The notes: generated by a model not told the origin, from the sequence alone. A DNA stretch of 11,570 bases from Oscillospiraceae bacterium (GCA_028691385.1 JAQUZL010000058.1:1-11570), one strand, 5' to 3'. Positions 1-7,279 are shown, numbered from the stretch's first letter. A program made the numbers and translations.

Positions 1-2420
1 ATGCGGTGTTTTCGGATGTGGACGACATGAAACGGCTGGAGGAAGCCGCCAAGGAGCAACAGCTGCGCTATGAGGTGGCAATCAAAAGCTCCGGCATCAA
101 CATTTGGGAATATGATATTCAAACGGACTGCCTGACCGTTGTTTCGAATTCATCCAGAATCAAACAGAACTGCTATACCATTGAGCACTATGTTGCCGCA
201 ACTGTGGAGCATGACTATGTGCGCGAGGACAGCCTGCCGGCATTTTACAATATTTTCCGCCGCCTGAAAAACGGTGAAAAAGAAGTGGTGGAGGACATCT
301 GGTACAAAACCACCGACGAAGCGGGCTGGTGGTGTGAACGTGTCATTTATACCACCGTGTTCGGCGCGGACGGCAAACCCTTAAAAGCATTTGGCGCGGG
401 CAGAGATGTGACCCGTGAAAAAGAAGCCATCCGAAAATTCGAAGAGGAGATGCATTATCGCACCGCCATACAGGGCAACAGCCTTGGCTCGATGAAAATT
501 GATTTGACCCGGAATATCATTTTAGAAGGGGAAAGCCCCTTCCCGGCGGTCAATGAATGGATCAAAGCAGGTAATGCGGATTCTTATTTTGCGAACAATG
601 CAGCTTGTATTTCGGATATGCAAAAAAATACGGATTATTGTAAGGATTTCAATCGGCGGGGGCTGATCAACCGCTTTAACGGCGGGGAATATTTGCTGTC
701 CATGAATTTTGCGCGGCTTCTCGATGTGCACCATATCTGCTGGCTGCAATACAATGTCCATCTTGCAAAGAACCCGGAAAACAACAATGTGATTGCGTTT
801 ATCATTGCCCATGACATCACAGACGAACAAGTGATGAAAATGGTCATGGAAACGGTGACCCGCACGGACTACGAGTTTTTCGTCGTGGCGGATGGCAGCA
901 TCAATTCGGCAACCGATTATGGTACAGCGCGGAAGGCGCATCTGTTTTCGCCGGATCAGCCCTTTGAAGCACGATGCGAGGCGCTGGCGCGTGAAGTGGT
1001 ATGCGATGAGGACGTGGAGCGCGTCGTTGCGAGCTGCAAGATAGACAATGTGTTTGCGCATATCGAAAACGGCGGCGTATACAAATTGAACTACAGCATC
1101 CGGGACAACAGCGGCGAAATACGACGCAAGCAATTGCAATTCACGTTAATTCATCGGGAACGAAAGACGTTTTTAATGACGCGAATCGACGTCAATGAGG
1201 TTTTCGCCCAGCAGGAACAGGCGCAGCGGGAATTGAAAAAAGCGCTTCACGGCGCACAGAGCGCAGCGAAAGCAAAGACGGATTTTCTCTCCCGCATGAG
1301 CCATGATATTCGAACGCCGCTCAATGCGGTCATCGGGCTATCCGGACTTGGCGCGGCAAGCGAGTCCATGGAAGAAATGCGGGACTATTACAAACAAATT
1401 GAAACGTCCGGAAAGTATTTACTCTCCATCATTAACGATGTGCTGGACATGAGCAAAATCGAAGGCCGCACGCTGGTGCTGCACCCGTCGGTTGTCTATC
1501 TGCCTGCGTTTATACGCGATACGGTCGCGATTGTGATGCCAATGGTCGTTTCCAAAAGCATCCAGTTTGAGGTCAAGCAGAAGGGAATTGCTTCCCAATA
1601 TATGCGTTTCGATGCGACGTACCTCAGACAAGTGGTGGTCAATCTGCTGTCCAATGCGGTGAAATTCACACCCAATGGCGGTCATATTGAACTTTGTCTT
1701 GAAAATCTTTCCCGGAACGGAAACTATGTCAGAAACCGCATGATTGTTCGGGATAACGGTATCGGTATCAGCGAAGCGTTTCTTTCAAGAATATTTCTGC
1801 CCTTTGAACAGGAAAACACCCAGAATGACATCACGCGCAAGGGCACCGGCCTGGGACTATCCATCGTAAAAAGCATTATTGACCTCATGGGCGGCAGCAT
1901 TCGGGTGGAAAGTGAAAAAGGAAAAGGCACCGCCTTCCTCGTCGAATGGGATTTGGAAACCGCATCTGCGGCGGATATGCCCGTACCCAATCTTGCGGTG
2001 TCGGAAAAAACCGCCGCGTTGGAGGGCTGCCGGATTCTATTGTGTGAGGATAACTCGCTCAATACACAAATCGCAACGAAGCTACTGGAAAAGAAAAAAG
2101 TTGTTGTGATCCATGCGGACAATGGGCAGATGGCGGTGGAACTATTCCAAAAGTCGAAACCGCATTATTTTGACGCCATACTGATGGATATTCGAATGCC
2201 GGTCATGGATGGACTGGCGGCGACGAGGGAAATTCGCACCTTGAACCGCAGTGACGCAAAAACGGTGCCCATCATTGCCATGACGGCCAATGCCTTTGCA
2301 GAGGACGTGCAGCAATCGCTGGAAGCGGGCATGAACGTCCATCTTGCAAAGCCGATTGAGCCGCAAATGCTGTATCAAACGCTGGAACAGTCTATCATGG
2401 TTGTGCATGAAGGAGGGTGA
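1..2420 (+). CDS. PAS-containing hybrid sensor histidine kinase / receiver protein (5' end outside window)
   Basis: Phosphorelay sensor that should autophosphorylate on His and pass the phosphate to its own C-terminal receiver. The frame is open to the window edge and the first residues look like the tail of a PAS domain, so the true start lies upstream. Numbering below counts the GTG at 6 as residue 1. Seen: two or three divergent PAS-like regions (about 22-137, 150-277, 285-405; the first ends in a PAC-like FGAGRDVTREKEA); an H-box SHDIRTPLN with His433; an N-box NLLSNAVKFT with Asn550; DNGIGIS from Asp583; GTGLGL at 613-618; and a receiver at about 677-795 with acidic pair E681/D682, phospho-acceptor Asp728 in LMDIRMPVMDG and Lys782. 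No membrane segment is visible in this part, and there is no HPt or output domain. It is followed almost without gap by a paralogous kinase, so the two are probably co-transcribed. The domain calls are firm; the ligand and partner are unknown. Confidence 0.93.
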   Translation, partial: AVFSDVDDMKRLEEAAKEQQLRYEVAIKSSGINIWEYDIQTDCLTVVSNSSRIKQNCYTIEHYVAATVEHDYVREDSLPAFYNIFRRLKNGEKEVVEDIWYKTTDEAGWWCERVIYTTVFGADGKPLKAFGAGRDVTREKEAIRKFEEEMHYRTAIQGNSLGSMKIDLTRNIILEGESPFPAVNEWIKAGNADSYFANNAACISDMQKNTDYCKDFNRRGLINRFNGGEYLLSMNFARLLDVHHICWLQYNVHLAKNPENNNVIAFIIAHDITDEQVMKMVMETVTRTDYEFFVVADGSINSATDYGTARKAHLFSPDQPFEARCEALAREVVCDEDVERVVASCKIDNVFAHIENGGVYKLNYSIRDNSGEIRRKQLQFTLIHRERKTFLMTRIDVNEVFAQQEQAQRELKKALHGAQSAAKAKTDFLSRMSHDIRTPLNAVIGLSGLGAASESMEEMRDYYKQIETSGKYLLSIINDVLDMSKIEGRTLVLHPSVVYLPAFIRDTVAIVMPMVVSKSIQFEVKQKGIASQYMRFDATYLRQVVVNLLSNAVKFTPNGGHIELCLENLSRNGNYVRNRMIVRDNGIGISEAFLSRIFLPFEQENTQNDITRKGTGLGLSIVKSIIDLMGGSIRVESEKGKGTAFLVEWDLETASAADMPVPNLAVSEKTAALEGCRILLCEDNSLNTQIATKLLEKKKVVVIHADNGQMAVELFQKSKPHYFDAILMDIRMPVMDGLAATREIRTLNRSDAKTVPIIAMTANAFAEDVQQSLEAGMNVHLAKPIEPQMLYQTLEQSIMVVHEGG

Positions 2421-2428
2421 AGGTTGTG
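2410..2428 (+). promoter_or_regulatory. Ribosome binding site deciding the start of the second kinase
   Basis: AAGGAGG (2410-2416) lies inside the last codons of the first kinase and ends 9 bases before GTG 2426. A second in-frame GTG at 2417 overlaps the TGA stop of the upstream gene (2418-2420) but directly abuts the Shine-Dalgarno sequence, too close for normal initiation. The arrangement suggests translational coupling of the two kinases. Confidence 0.75.
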
Positions 2429-5254
2429 AAAACAACAATCAAAAAAGCCATCAGTGCCTTTTTGATTCTCATACTCTGCCTGACGTGCGCCGTGCCGTGC
2501 TTTGCCGCAAAGTCCGCGCGCACAAAAATCAAGGTTGCAATGTTGGAATATCCGAATTTTATGGACTGGGATGAAAACGGAAACCCGGCAGGCCTGGCCT
2601 GCGATTATCTGAACAAGATTGCGCAATATACCGGTTGGGACTACACGTATCTTTCCATGTCCTTCGCCGATGCGGAGCGGGCGCTGGAAAAGGGCGAGAT
2701 TGACATTTTGCCCGGCAGTCAATATACCAAAGCGCGCGCCGCGCGTTATGCATACGGCGCATACAGCATGGCCACAAACTCCAATGTGCTTTGCGTGAAA
2801 GCCGACAACAACGCGTATTATTATAACGATTATCCGTCCTTTCAAGGCATGAAGGTGGGCGTGCTGGACGGCTCTGTCCGCTATGCACAGCTGCAGGCAC
2901 TCTTGGAAGAAAAAAATGTGTCCGTCGTTTTTCGCCGCTATCAAACAGACGATGCGCAGAAGCAGGCGCTCGCGGACGGCGATGTGGACGCCATTCTGAT
3001 GGCCTCCACGCGCTGCACTGCGGATTACAAAATTATTGCCAGCGCATCGCCAGCGGACGTCTATTTCACCTGCAATCCGCTCGATCCAACGATTCAGCAA
3101 GATTTGGATGCGGCGCAAGGACAAATCCTGTCCGAAAATCCATATTACAATTACAAGCTTTACGAAAAATACTACGGCAATATTCCCACCGCCTATGCCT
3201 TTACCGAGGAGGAACGGACGTTTATAGAAACCGCGCCGGTGATCACCGTTGCGGTCGCGCCGGATATGAAGCCCTATGAATACTATGACGCACAAAGCGG
3301 CAGCTTTGGCGGGCTTGTAATCGAGTATTTTGAAAAGGTGCACGAAATAACCGGCTTGCGGTTCCACTATGTGAAAAGGCTGGGACAGACGCAGACCGTC
3401 GAGGCCCTGAACAGCGGCGAAGTGCAGCTGCTCGCATCTATTTCGACCACCTGCGATGCCGACGCAACCTACCCGATCACATTGACGGATTCGTATTATA
3501 CCAGCGCTGTGGAAATTGCAAAGCATCGCACGGTGGGCGATGCACTTTCGCCGGACTGCACCGCTGTGATCGTCAACGGTTTTCCGAGATATGAAGCATT
3601 GGCCAAGCGATATGGATATCAAACAGTCCGATACTGCAATACCCTGGAGGAATGCGTAAAGACTGTCAATTCCGGAAAAGCTGACGTCACCTTTTTGCCC
3701 AGTTATGCTGCCGAGCGCATGACAAGTCATGCCGATTATCGCAAGATTCAGCTGCAAAGCATTCAAAACTCCGAATTTGATTGCGCCGTCGGCGTATCCA
3801 ACGCCTGCGACAGAATCTTGCTTTCGATTATGAACAAGGCGCTGTCCGCCATCACGGACGCAGAGCGCGCGGGCATCATTGCCGACGCCATGTCAAACAA
3901 CAAAGACGCGGTTACGGTGCTGGATCTGATTTACGCGCATCTCGTTACCATTTTGTCCGTGATTATTGTGCTGCTGTCCGGAATCGGAATCCTTTTAATA
4001 CGTGCCAACATTCGCCGGAAAAAACGGGATTTGATGCTGTCCGAAGCAAAGCATGCCGCCGAAAAAGCAAACGCCGCGAAGACCGAATTTATGTCCCGCA
4101 TGAGTCACGATATGCGCACCCCGATGAATGGAATTATGGGACTCACCGCGCTGACGCGCGAAATACCGGATCTGCCCCAGGAAGCGCAGGAGAATCTGCT
4201 GGCCATTCATGATTCCAGTCGGTATTTGATGAGCCTGATTAACGATGTGCTGGACATGAACCGCATTGAAAGCGCAAAGCTGGTGCTGCATCCGGAAATC
4301 GTGGCGTCGGAGTCCCTTGTAAAGAGCATGATGGCGCTGAGTATGCCACTGGCGCAGGAAAAGCGGATTACATTGAAATTTACGCCCATGAATGCGGAAC
4401 TGGAAAATACTTATATCCGGGTTGACAGAGTCCGGATGCAGCAAATTTTCATCAACATCGTGTCCAACGCAGTCAAGTTCACGCCTGCCGGTGGGATCGT
4501 TCACGTGGAAGTCGAATGCTTGCGGCGTACAAAAGCGTGCGCTTGCTGCCGCATCAGCGTGGAAGATAACGGAATCGGAATCAGTGAGGCGTTTCTGCCG
4601 CATTTGTTTGAACCGTTTGAGCAGGAACGCGCAGAGGCGATGCCAAATTGCATCGGCACCGGGCTTGGCTTGGCCATCGCCAAAAACCTTGTGGAATTAA
4701 TGGGCGGCAGCATCGGCGTTGAAAGCAAGCTTGGCGTCGGCACGAAAATCACGGTATGGATGGACGTTGCGTGTGTTGATGCAGCCGGACAGCCGGCAGC
4801 GCCGAGTACAATCCACGCCGCCGCCGCGCTGCACGGAAAACGCATTCTGCTTGCAGAAGATCACCAGCTCAACGCACAGATTGCAATAAAGCTGCTGGAA
4901 AAGGAAGGCGTGACTGTGGAGCGCGTGGAAAACGGCGCGCAAGCGGTTGAACGGTTTGCGGCATCCGGCCAAGGTCACTTTGATGCAATCCTGATGGACA
5001 TCAGAATGCCGGTCATGAACGGTCTGGACGCTGCCGGAGCCATTCGGGCGCTGTCCGGCGCCGATGCAAAGAAGATACCGATTATCGCAATGACGGCAAA
5101 TGCGTTTGATGAGGATGTTCAGCAATCCCTGAAAGTGGGGATGAACGCGCATCTTGCAAAACCAATTGAGCCGCAAAAGCTGTATGACACACTGACGGCG
5201 CTCATGGACGCGACAGAAAGCACCTGCGCCGGATCAAAGGAGTGCGCGCAGTGA
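2426..5254 (+). CDS. BvgS/EvgS-like hybrid histidine kinase with two periplasmic solute-binding domains
   Basis: Membrane sensor kinase. I chose the GTG at 2426 (942 aa) because AAGGAGG at 2410-2416 sits 9 bases before it; the in-frame GTG at 2417 has no spacing to that site. In order: a signal peptide (KK at 6-7, hydrophobic 9-23, likely cut after A27 or A28); two SBP_bac_3-like domains (about 34-250 and 271-490); one membrane helix at about 506-526 followed by RRKKR; H-box SHDMRTPMN with His561; N-box with Asn681; DNGIGIS from Asp714; GTGLGL from 744; and a receiver at about 810-925 with Asp858 in LMDIRMPVMNG and a conserved LAKPIEP. In this family the extracytoplasmic domains bind small molecules and control kinase activity across the membrane; the ligand cannot be read here. 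There is no HPt domain, unlike BvgS itself, so an external HPt or response regulator is needed. The transmitter and receiver closely resemble those of the upstream kinase, which points to duplication. Confidence 0.94.
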   Translation: MKTTIKKAISAFLILILCLTCAVPCFAAKSARTKIKVAMLEYPNFMDWDENGNPAGLACDYLNKIAQYTGWDYTYLSMSFADAERALEKGEIDILPGSQYTKARAARYAYGAYSMATNSNVLCVKADNNAYYYNDYPSFQGMKVGVLDGSVRYAQLQALLEEKNVSVVFRRYQTDDAQKQALADGDVDAILMASTRCTADYKIIASASPADVYFTCNPLDPTIQQDLDAAQGQILSENPYYNYKLYEKYYGNIPTAYAFTEEERTFIETAPVITVAVAPDMKPYEYYDAQSGSFGGLVIEYFEKVHEITGLRFHYVKRLGQTQTVEALNSGEVQLLASISTTCDADATYPITLTDSYYTSAVEIAKHRTVGDALSPDCTAVIVNGFPRYEALAKRYGYQTVRYCNTLEECVKTVNSGKADVTFLPSYAAERMTSHADYRKIQLQSIQNSEFDCAVGVSNACDRILLSIMNKALSAITDAERAGIIADAMSNNKDAVTVLDLIYAHLVTILSVIIVLLSGIGILLIRANIRRKKRDLMLSEAKHAAEKANAAKTEFMSRMSHDMRTPMNGIMGLTALTREIPDLPQEAQENLLAIHDSSRYLMSLINDVLDMNRIESAKLVLHPEIVASESLVKSMMALSMPLAQEKRITLKFTPMNAELENTYIRVDRVRMQQIFINIVSNAVKFTPAGGIVHVEVECLRRTKACACCRISVEDNGIGISEAFLPHLFEPFEQERAEAMPNCIGTGLGLAIAKNLVELMGGSIGVESKLGVGTKITVWMDVACVDAAGQPAAPSTIHAAAALHGKRILLAEDHQLNAQIAIKLLEKEGVTVERVENGAQAVERFAASGQGHFDAILMDIRMPVMNGLDAAGAIRALSGADAKKIPIIAMTANAFDEDVQQSLKVGMNAHLAKPIEPQKLYDTLTALMDATESTCAGSKECAQ

Positions 5255-5352
5255 AATCAGAAATTACGTTCAGGACAATCTGTTTGCCACCCAGACGACG
5301 GGCATCCGGCTTGCGCGGCCGCAAAGGTGACTCGCTGCTGCAAAATCGGTGA
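5251..5352 (+). CDS. Possible 33-aa basic small ORF overlapping the kinase stop codon
   Basis: A GTG at 5251 overlaps the TGA (5252-5254) of the second kinase, and AAAGGAG (5236-5242) lies 8 bases upstream, a good ribosome binding site position for re-initiation. The frame runs 33 codons to TGA at 5350 and encodes a basic, arginine-rich peptide (PPRRR near residues 13-17) with no recognisable domain. The spacing resembles the junction between the two kinases, which is the only argument in favour. The composition is not obviously that of a selected protein and chance is quite possible. Confidence 0.22.
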   Translation: MKSEITFRTICLPPRRRASGLRGRKGDSLLQNR

Positions 5353-5410
5353 AAAAGTTCTGAAAAATTTCATTTCCAATCAGATTCCGACAAATTTTGC
5401 GGCTTTCTTC

Positions 5411-5419
5411 TGCTATCAT
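5411..5419 (+). promoter_or_regulatory. Candidate extended -10 promoter for the small gene
   Basis: TGCTATCAT matches the extended -10 pattern TG-N-TATAAT with one mismatch in the hexamer. No good -35 is present at 16-18 bases upstream (CAAATT at best), which extended -10 promoters can tolerate. Transcription would start near 5426, about 45 bases before the ATG at 5471. Moderate to weak evidence. Confidence 0.4.
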
Positions 5420-5424
5420 GAACA

Positions 5425-5438
5425 CTGTTGTTAAACAG
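5425..5438 (+). other. Small hairpin at the predicted 5' end of the small-gene transcript
   Basis: CTGTT (5425-5429) and AACAG (5434-5438) are perfect complements around a GTTA loop. If the extended -10 at 5411-5419 is used, this would be the first structure of the RNA. Five base pairs alone is weak and may be chance. Confidence 0.3.
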
Positions 5439-5470
5439 CCACTACATGGACGGAAGAAAGGATTTTCACG

Positions 5471-5602
5471 ATGGAACTTCGCAAGGAATACTCAATTTTA
5501 TTCAATACGGTTACCGACGCCATTGAACAGCTCAACGAATTGGCGCAGCAGCTGATTGCAGCGCAGCAGGCGGCAGAGGAAGCGTACATCTCTGCTGCCT
5601 GA
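5471..5602 (+). CDS. Small hypothetical protein, 43 aa, helical
   Basis: ATG at 5471 is preceded by AAAGGA (5457-5462) with 8 bases of spacing, and the frame ends with TGA at 5600-5602. The product starts MELRKEYSILFNTVTDAIEQ and then becomes rich in Gln, Ala, Leu and Glu (LNELAQQLIAAQQAAEEAY), a pattern expected of one amphipathic helix or a short coiled coil. It has no signal peptide, no membrane segment and no Cys or metal motif. I do not recognise the family. It stands alone between the kinases and wecC, with a promoter candidate upstream and a strong terminator 54 bases downstream, so it would be made from a short mRNA of about 290 bases. The good ribosome binding site and sensible amino acid composition favour a real gene; a small RNA with an incidental ORF is the alternative. 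Confidence 0.6.
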   Translation: MELRKEYSILFNTVTDAIEQLNELAQQLIAAQQAAEEAYISAA

Positions 5603-5607
5603 GCAGA
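5591..5607 (+). other. Hairpin spanning the stop codon of the small gene
   Basis: TCTGCT (5591-5596) pairs perfectly with AGCAGA (5602-5607) around the 5-base loop GCCTG. It covers the last codons and the stop of the 43-aa ORF. It is the first of three successive hairpins in this stretch. Confidence 0.4.
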
Positions 5608-5611
5608 CACG

Positions 5612-5651
5612 CGCGCAGGCGGCAATGAACATGGCCGCGCCCACCTGCGCG
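5612..5651 (+). other. GC-rich hairpin between the small gene and its terminator
   Basis: CGCGCAGGCGG (5612-5622) pairs with CCACCTGCGCG (5641-5651) over 11 positions with one C-A mismatch; the outer 8 pairs are perfect. The loop is 18 bases. Only 4 bases separate it from the terminator hairpin at 5656-5711. It has no T-tract, so it is not a terminator itself. Confidence 0.5.
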
Positions 5652-5655
5652 GAAA

Positions 5656-5711
5656 GTGCAAAAAAGCGCGTACAGTCAGGCCAAACGGCATCTGTACGCG
5701 CTTTTTTGCAC
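5656..5711. terminator. Perfect 20-bp inverted repeat, bidirectional-type terminator
   Basis: GTGCAAAAAAGCGCGTACAG (5656-5675) and its exact complement (5692-5711) flank a 16-base loop, which itself contains GCC/GGC that can pair. Each arm carries a run of six A or six T, so the T-tract is inside the stem and the hairpin could stop transcription in either direction. It closes the short transcription unit of the 43-aa gene and insulates the wecC promoter about 45 bases further on. Confidence 0.85.
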
Positions 5712-5755
5712 AGCGGGGACAGATGCGTCCGGAAACAAGAATTCACAGATATTTG

Positions 5756-5784
5756 TTGAATCATGCCGTCAATTGGCATATAAT
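5756..5784 (+). promoter_or_regulatory. Sigma-A-type promoter of the wecC-like gene
   Basis: TTGAAT (5756-5761) and a consensus TATAAT (5779-5784) are separated by 17 bases. Transcription would begin near 5791 and give a leader of about 32 bases before the ATG at 5823. Confidence 0.8.
5763..5779. promoter_or_regulatory. Short inverted repeat in the promoter spacer, possible operator
   Basis: ATGCC (5763-5767) and GGCAT (5775-5779) are perfect inverted half-sites with a 7-base centre (GTCAATT), placed between the -35 and -10 hexamers. A repressor bound here would block RNA polymerase. Five-base arms are short, so this is only suggestive. Confidence 0.3.
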
Positions 5785-5822
5785 ACAATTAAAGTGAACT
5801 GCACGTATGGAGGATAAGAAAA

Positions 5823-7043
5823 ATGATTAACGTAATTGGTTTGGGCTACATCGGGCTGCCGACCGCTCTGATGATGGCCTCCCACGGTGTGGAGGTTGTC
5901 GGAACGGATTATAATCAGCAGCTGGTTGCAACGCTGAACGCCGGAAAAACGACGTTCAAGGAAAATGGGCTGGACGAGCTGTTTCAAAGCGCGCTGCGCG
6001 CCGGCATTCGGTTCACCAATCAATATCAGGTGACCGACACCTATATCGTTTCTGTTCCCACGCCATATGATAAATTCAGCAAGAAGATTGACGCGTGCTA
6101 TGTCAGCAGTGCGGTGCGGGATGTGCTCAAGGTTTGCCCCAAGGGCGCGACGCTGGTCATTGAATCCACGGTTTCTCCCGGCACAATGGACAAGGCGGTG
6201 CGCCCGATCATTGAAGAAGCGGGACTCAAAATCGGCGAGGACATTCATCTGGTTCACGCCCCGGAGCGCATTATTCCCGGCAACATGGTCTTTGAGCTGC
6301 TGCACAACAACCGTACCATCGGTGCGGATGACCCGGCAATCGGCGAAAAAGTGAAGCAGGCCTACGCTTCGTTCTGCCAGGGGAAAATTGTGGTCACCGA
6401 TATTCAGACGGCAGAGATGACCAAGGTGGTCGAAAACACGTTCCGCGCGGTCAATATCGCCTTTGCAAACGAGCTGGCAAAGATTTGCCGTCACGATGGG
6501 ATGGACGTGTACAAGATCATTGAAATTTGCAACCTGCATCCCCGCGTGAACATTTTGCAGCCCGGCCCGGGCGTGGGCGGCCACTGCATTTCCGTTGACC
6601 CCTGGTTTTTGGTGGGCGATTATCCAGCGCTCACCAAGGTGATTTGGGAATCCATGAAGGTCAACGACAGCATGCCGGAATTTGTGCTGGAGCGGATCTA
6701 TGAAATCATGAAGGAAAAGGGCATCACCGACCTGTCCCGCGTGGGTTTGTACGGCCTGACCTATAAAGAAAACGTGGATGACGTCAGAGAGTCCCCCACG
6801 CTGCAGCTGCTTGAGTGCCAGGAAAAGCATCTGGCCGAGCCGCTGAAGGTCTATGATCCGCTGATTAAAAAGGAAATCGTCAAGCATCAGTACCAGAATC
6901 TCGATGCATTCCTGCAGGATGTCGACCTTGTGGTCATCATGGTGGGACATGACGAAATCAAGTCGAACATGGACAAGCTGAAGGGCAAAATTGTGCTCGA
7001 TACCAGAAAGGTCTGCGATCTGCCCGGTACTTACACCATTTGA
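5823..7043 (+). CDS. wecC: UDP-N-acetyl-D-mannosamine dehydrogenase (nucleotide-sugar dehydrogenase)
   Basis: NAD-dependent, two-step oxidation of UDP-ManNAc to UDP-ManNAcA, a cytosolic step in making acidic cell-surface polysaccharides. The 406 aa match the usual length. GGAGG (5809-5813) lies 9 bases before the ATG. Seen: Rossmann motif VIGLGYIGLP at 4-13; ESTVSPGT; APERIIPG; TKVVENTFRAVNIAFANELA in the central helix; the catalytic loop GPGVGGHCISVDPWFL with Cys255; and the C-terminal UDP-binding YKENVDDVRESPT. The HCISVDPW loop is closest to WecC-type enzymes, as opposed to UDP-glucose dehydrogenases; a UDP-GlcNAc dehydrogenase cannot be fully excluded. It has its own promoter and terminator. 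The usual partners (WecB epimerase, glycosyltransferases, exporters) are not beside it, so it must draw UDP-ManNAc from a distant locus. Confidence 0.92.
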   Translation: MINVIGLGYIGLPTALMMASHGVEVVGTDYNQQLVATLNAGKTTFKENGLDELFQSALRAGIRFTNQYQVTDTYIVSVPTPYDKFSKKIDACYVSSAVRDVLKVCPKGATLVIESTVSPGTMDKAVRPIIEEAGLKIGEDIHLVHAPERIIPGNMVFELLHNNRTIGADDPAIGEKVKQAYASFCQGKIVVTDIQTAEMTKVVENTFRAVNIAFANELAKICRHDGMDVYKIIEICNLHPRVNILQPGPGVGGHCISVDPWFLVGDYPALTKVIWESMKVNDSMPEFVLERIYEIMKEKGITDLSRVGLYGLTYKENVDDVRESPTLQLLECQEKHLAEPLKVYDPLIKKEIVKHQYQNLDAFLQDVDLVVIMVGHDEIKSNMDKLKGKIVLDTRKVCDLPGTYTI

Positions 7044-7071
7044 GCGTCCCGCAGCGCGTGCACTGACACCG

Positions 7072-7114
7072 AAGCGTCCCTGATTGCGCAGCATGCAGTC
7101 AGGGGCGCTTGTTT
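7072..7114 (+). terminator. Terminator after wecC
   Basis: AAGCGTCCCTGATTGC (7072-7087) pairs over all 16 positions with GCAGTCAGGGGCGCTT (7095-7110), with two G-U pairs and a 7-base loop. The run that follows is short (CTTGTTT), so termination may be incomplete. It begins 28 bases after the wecC stop. Confidence 0.75.
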
Positions 7115-7223
7115 GCGTCGCGGTCGGCAGAGCCGGTCGGCGCAAAATGCTTGCAGGATTGCAAAAACCGCGCCTGCTTTCCGTATTTTCTTTGGTATAA
7201 CCGACAAATCATGCAAGCTGTCC

Positions 7224-7252
7224 TTGACACGGGTGCAAAAATTTCATAGAAT
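7224..7252 (+). promoter_or_regulatory. Strong sigma-A-type promoter of lysA
   Basis: A perfect TTGACA (7224-7229) is followed after 17 bases by TAGAAT (7247-7252), one mismatch from consensus. The start of transcription should be near 7259, leaving a leader of about 40 bases. That is far too short for a lysine riboswitch. Confidence 0.85.
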
Positions 7253-7265
7253 AAGGATAAATTTC

Positions 7266-7279
7266 GACCGTTTTCGGTC
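7266..7279 (+). promoter_or_regulatory. 5' leader hairpin of lysA
   Basis: GACCG (7266-7270) and CGGTC (7275-7279) are perfect complements around a TTTT loop, starting about 7 bases after the predicted transcription start and ending 7 bases before the AGGA ribosome binding site (7287-7290). It could be an operator half-site pair or a 5' stabilising hairpin. Function unproven. Confidence 0.4.

Noticed and set aside
2375..3766. Long open frame of 463 codons on the minus strand across the second kinase
   Set aside because: It lies antisense to a protein with clear domains, has no ribosome binding site or recognisable motif, and is explained by the codon bias of the plus-strand gene.
5305..5335. 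Hairpin TTGCG/CGCAA around the GCGGCCGC palindrome as a terminator for the kinase operon
   Set aside because: Only 5 base pairs and no T-tract follows; there is no convincing terminator directly after the second kinase.
5255..5335. Reading of the same stretch in another frame gives a protein-like peptide (RNYVQDNLFATQTTGIRLA)
   Set aside because: No start codon or ribosome binding site in that frame and only about 25 codons long; at most a remnant, not supportable from this sequence alone.
7121..7141. Direct repeat CGGTCGGC in two copies after wecC
   Set aside because: Two 8-base copies in a GC-rich gap are expected by chance and show no further copies.
5769..7145. Long minus-strand open frame of 458 codons over the wecC-like gene
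   Set aside because: Antisense shadow of a well-supported dehydrogenase; its translation shows no domain and it runs through the wecC promoter and terminator.
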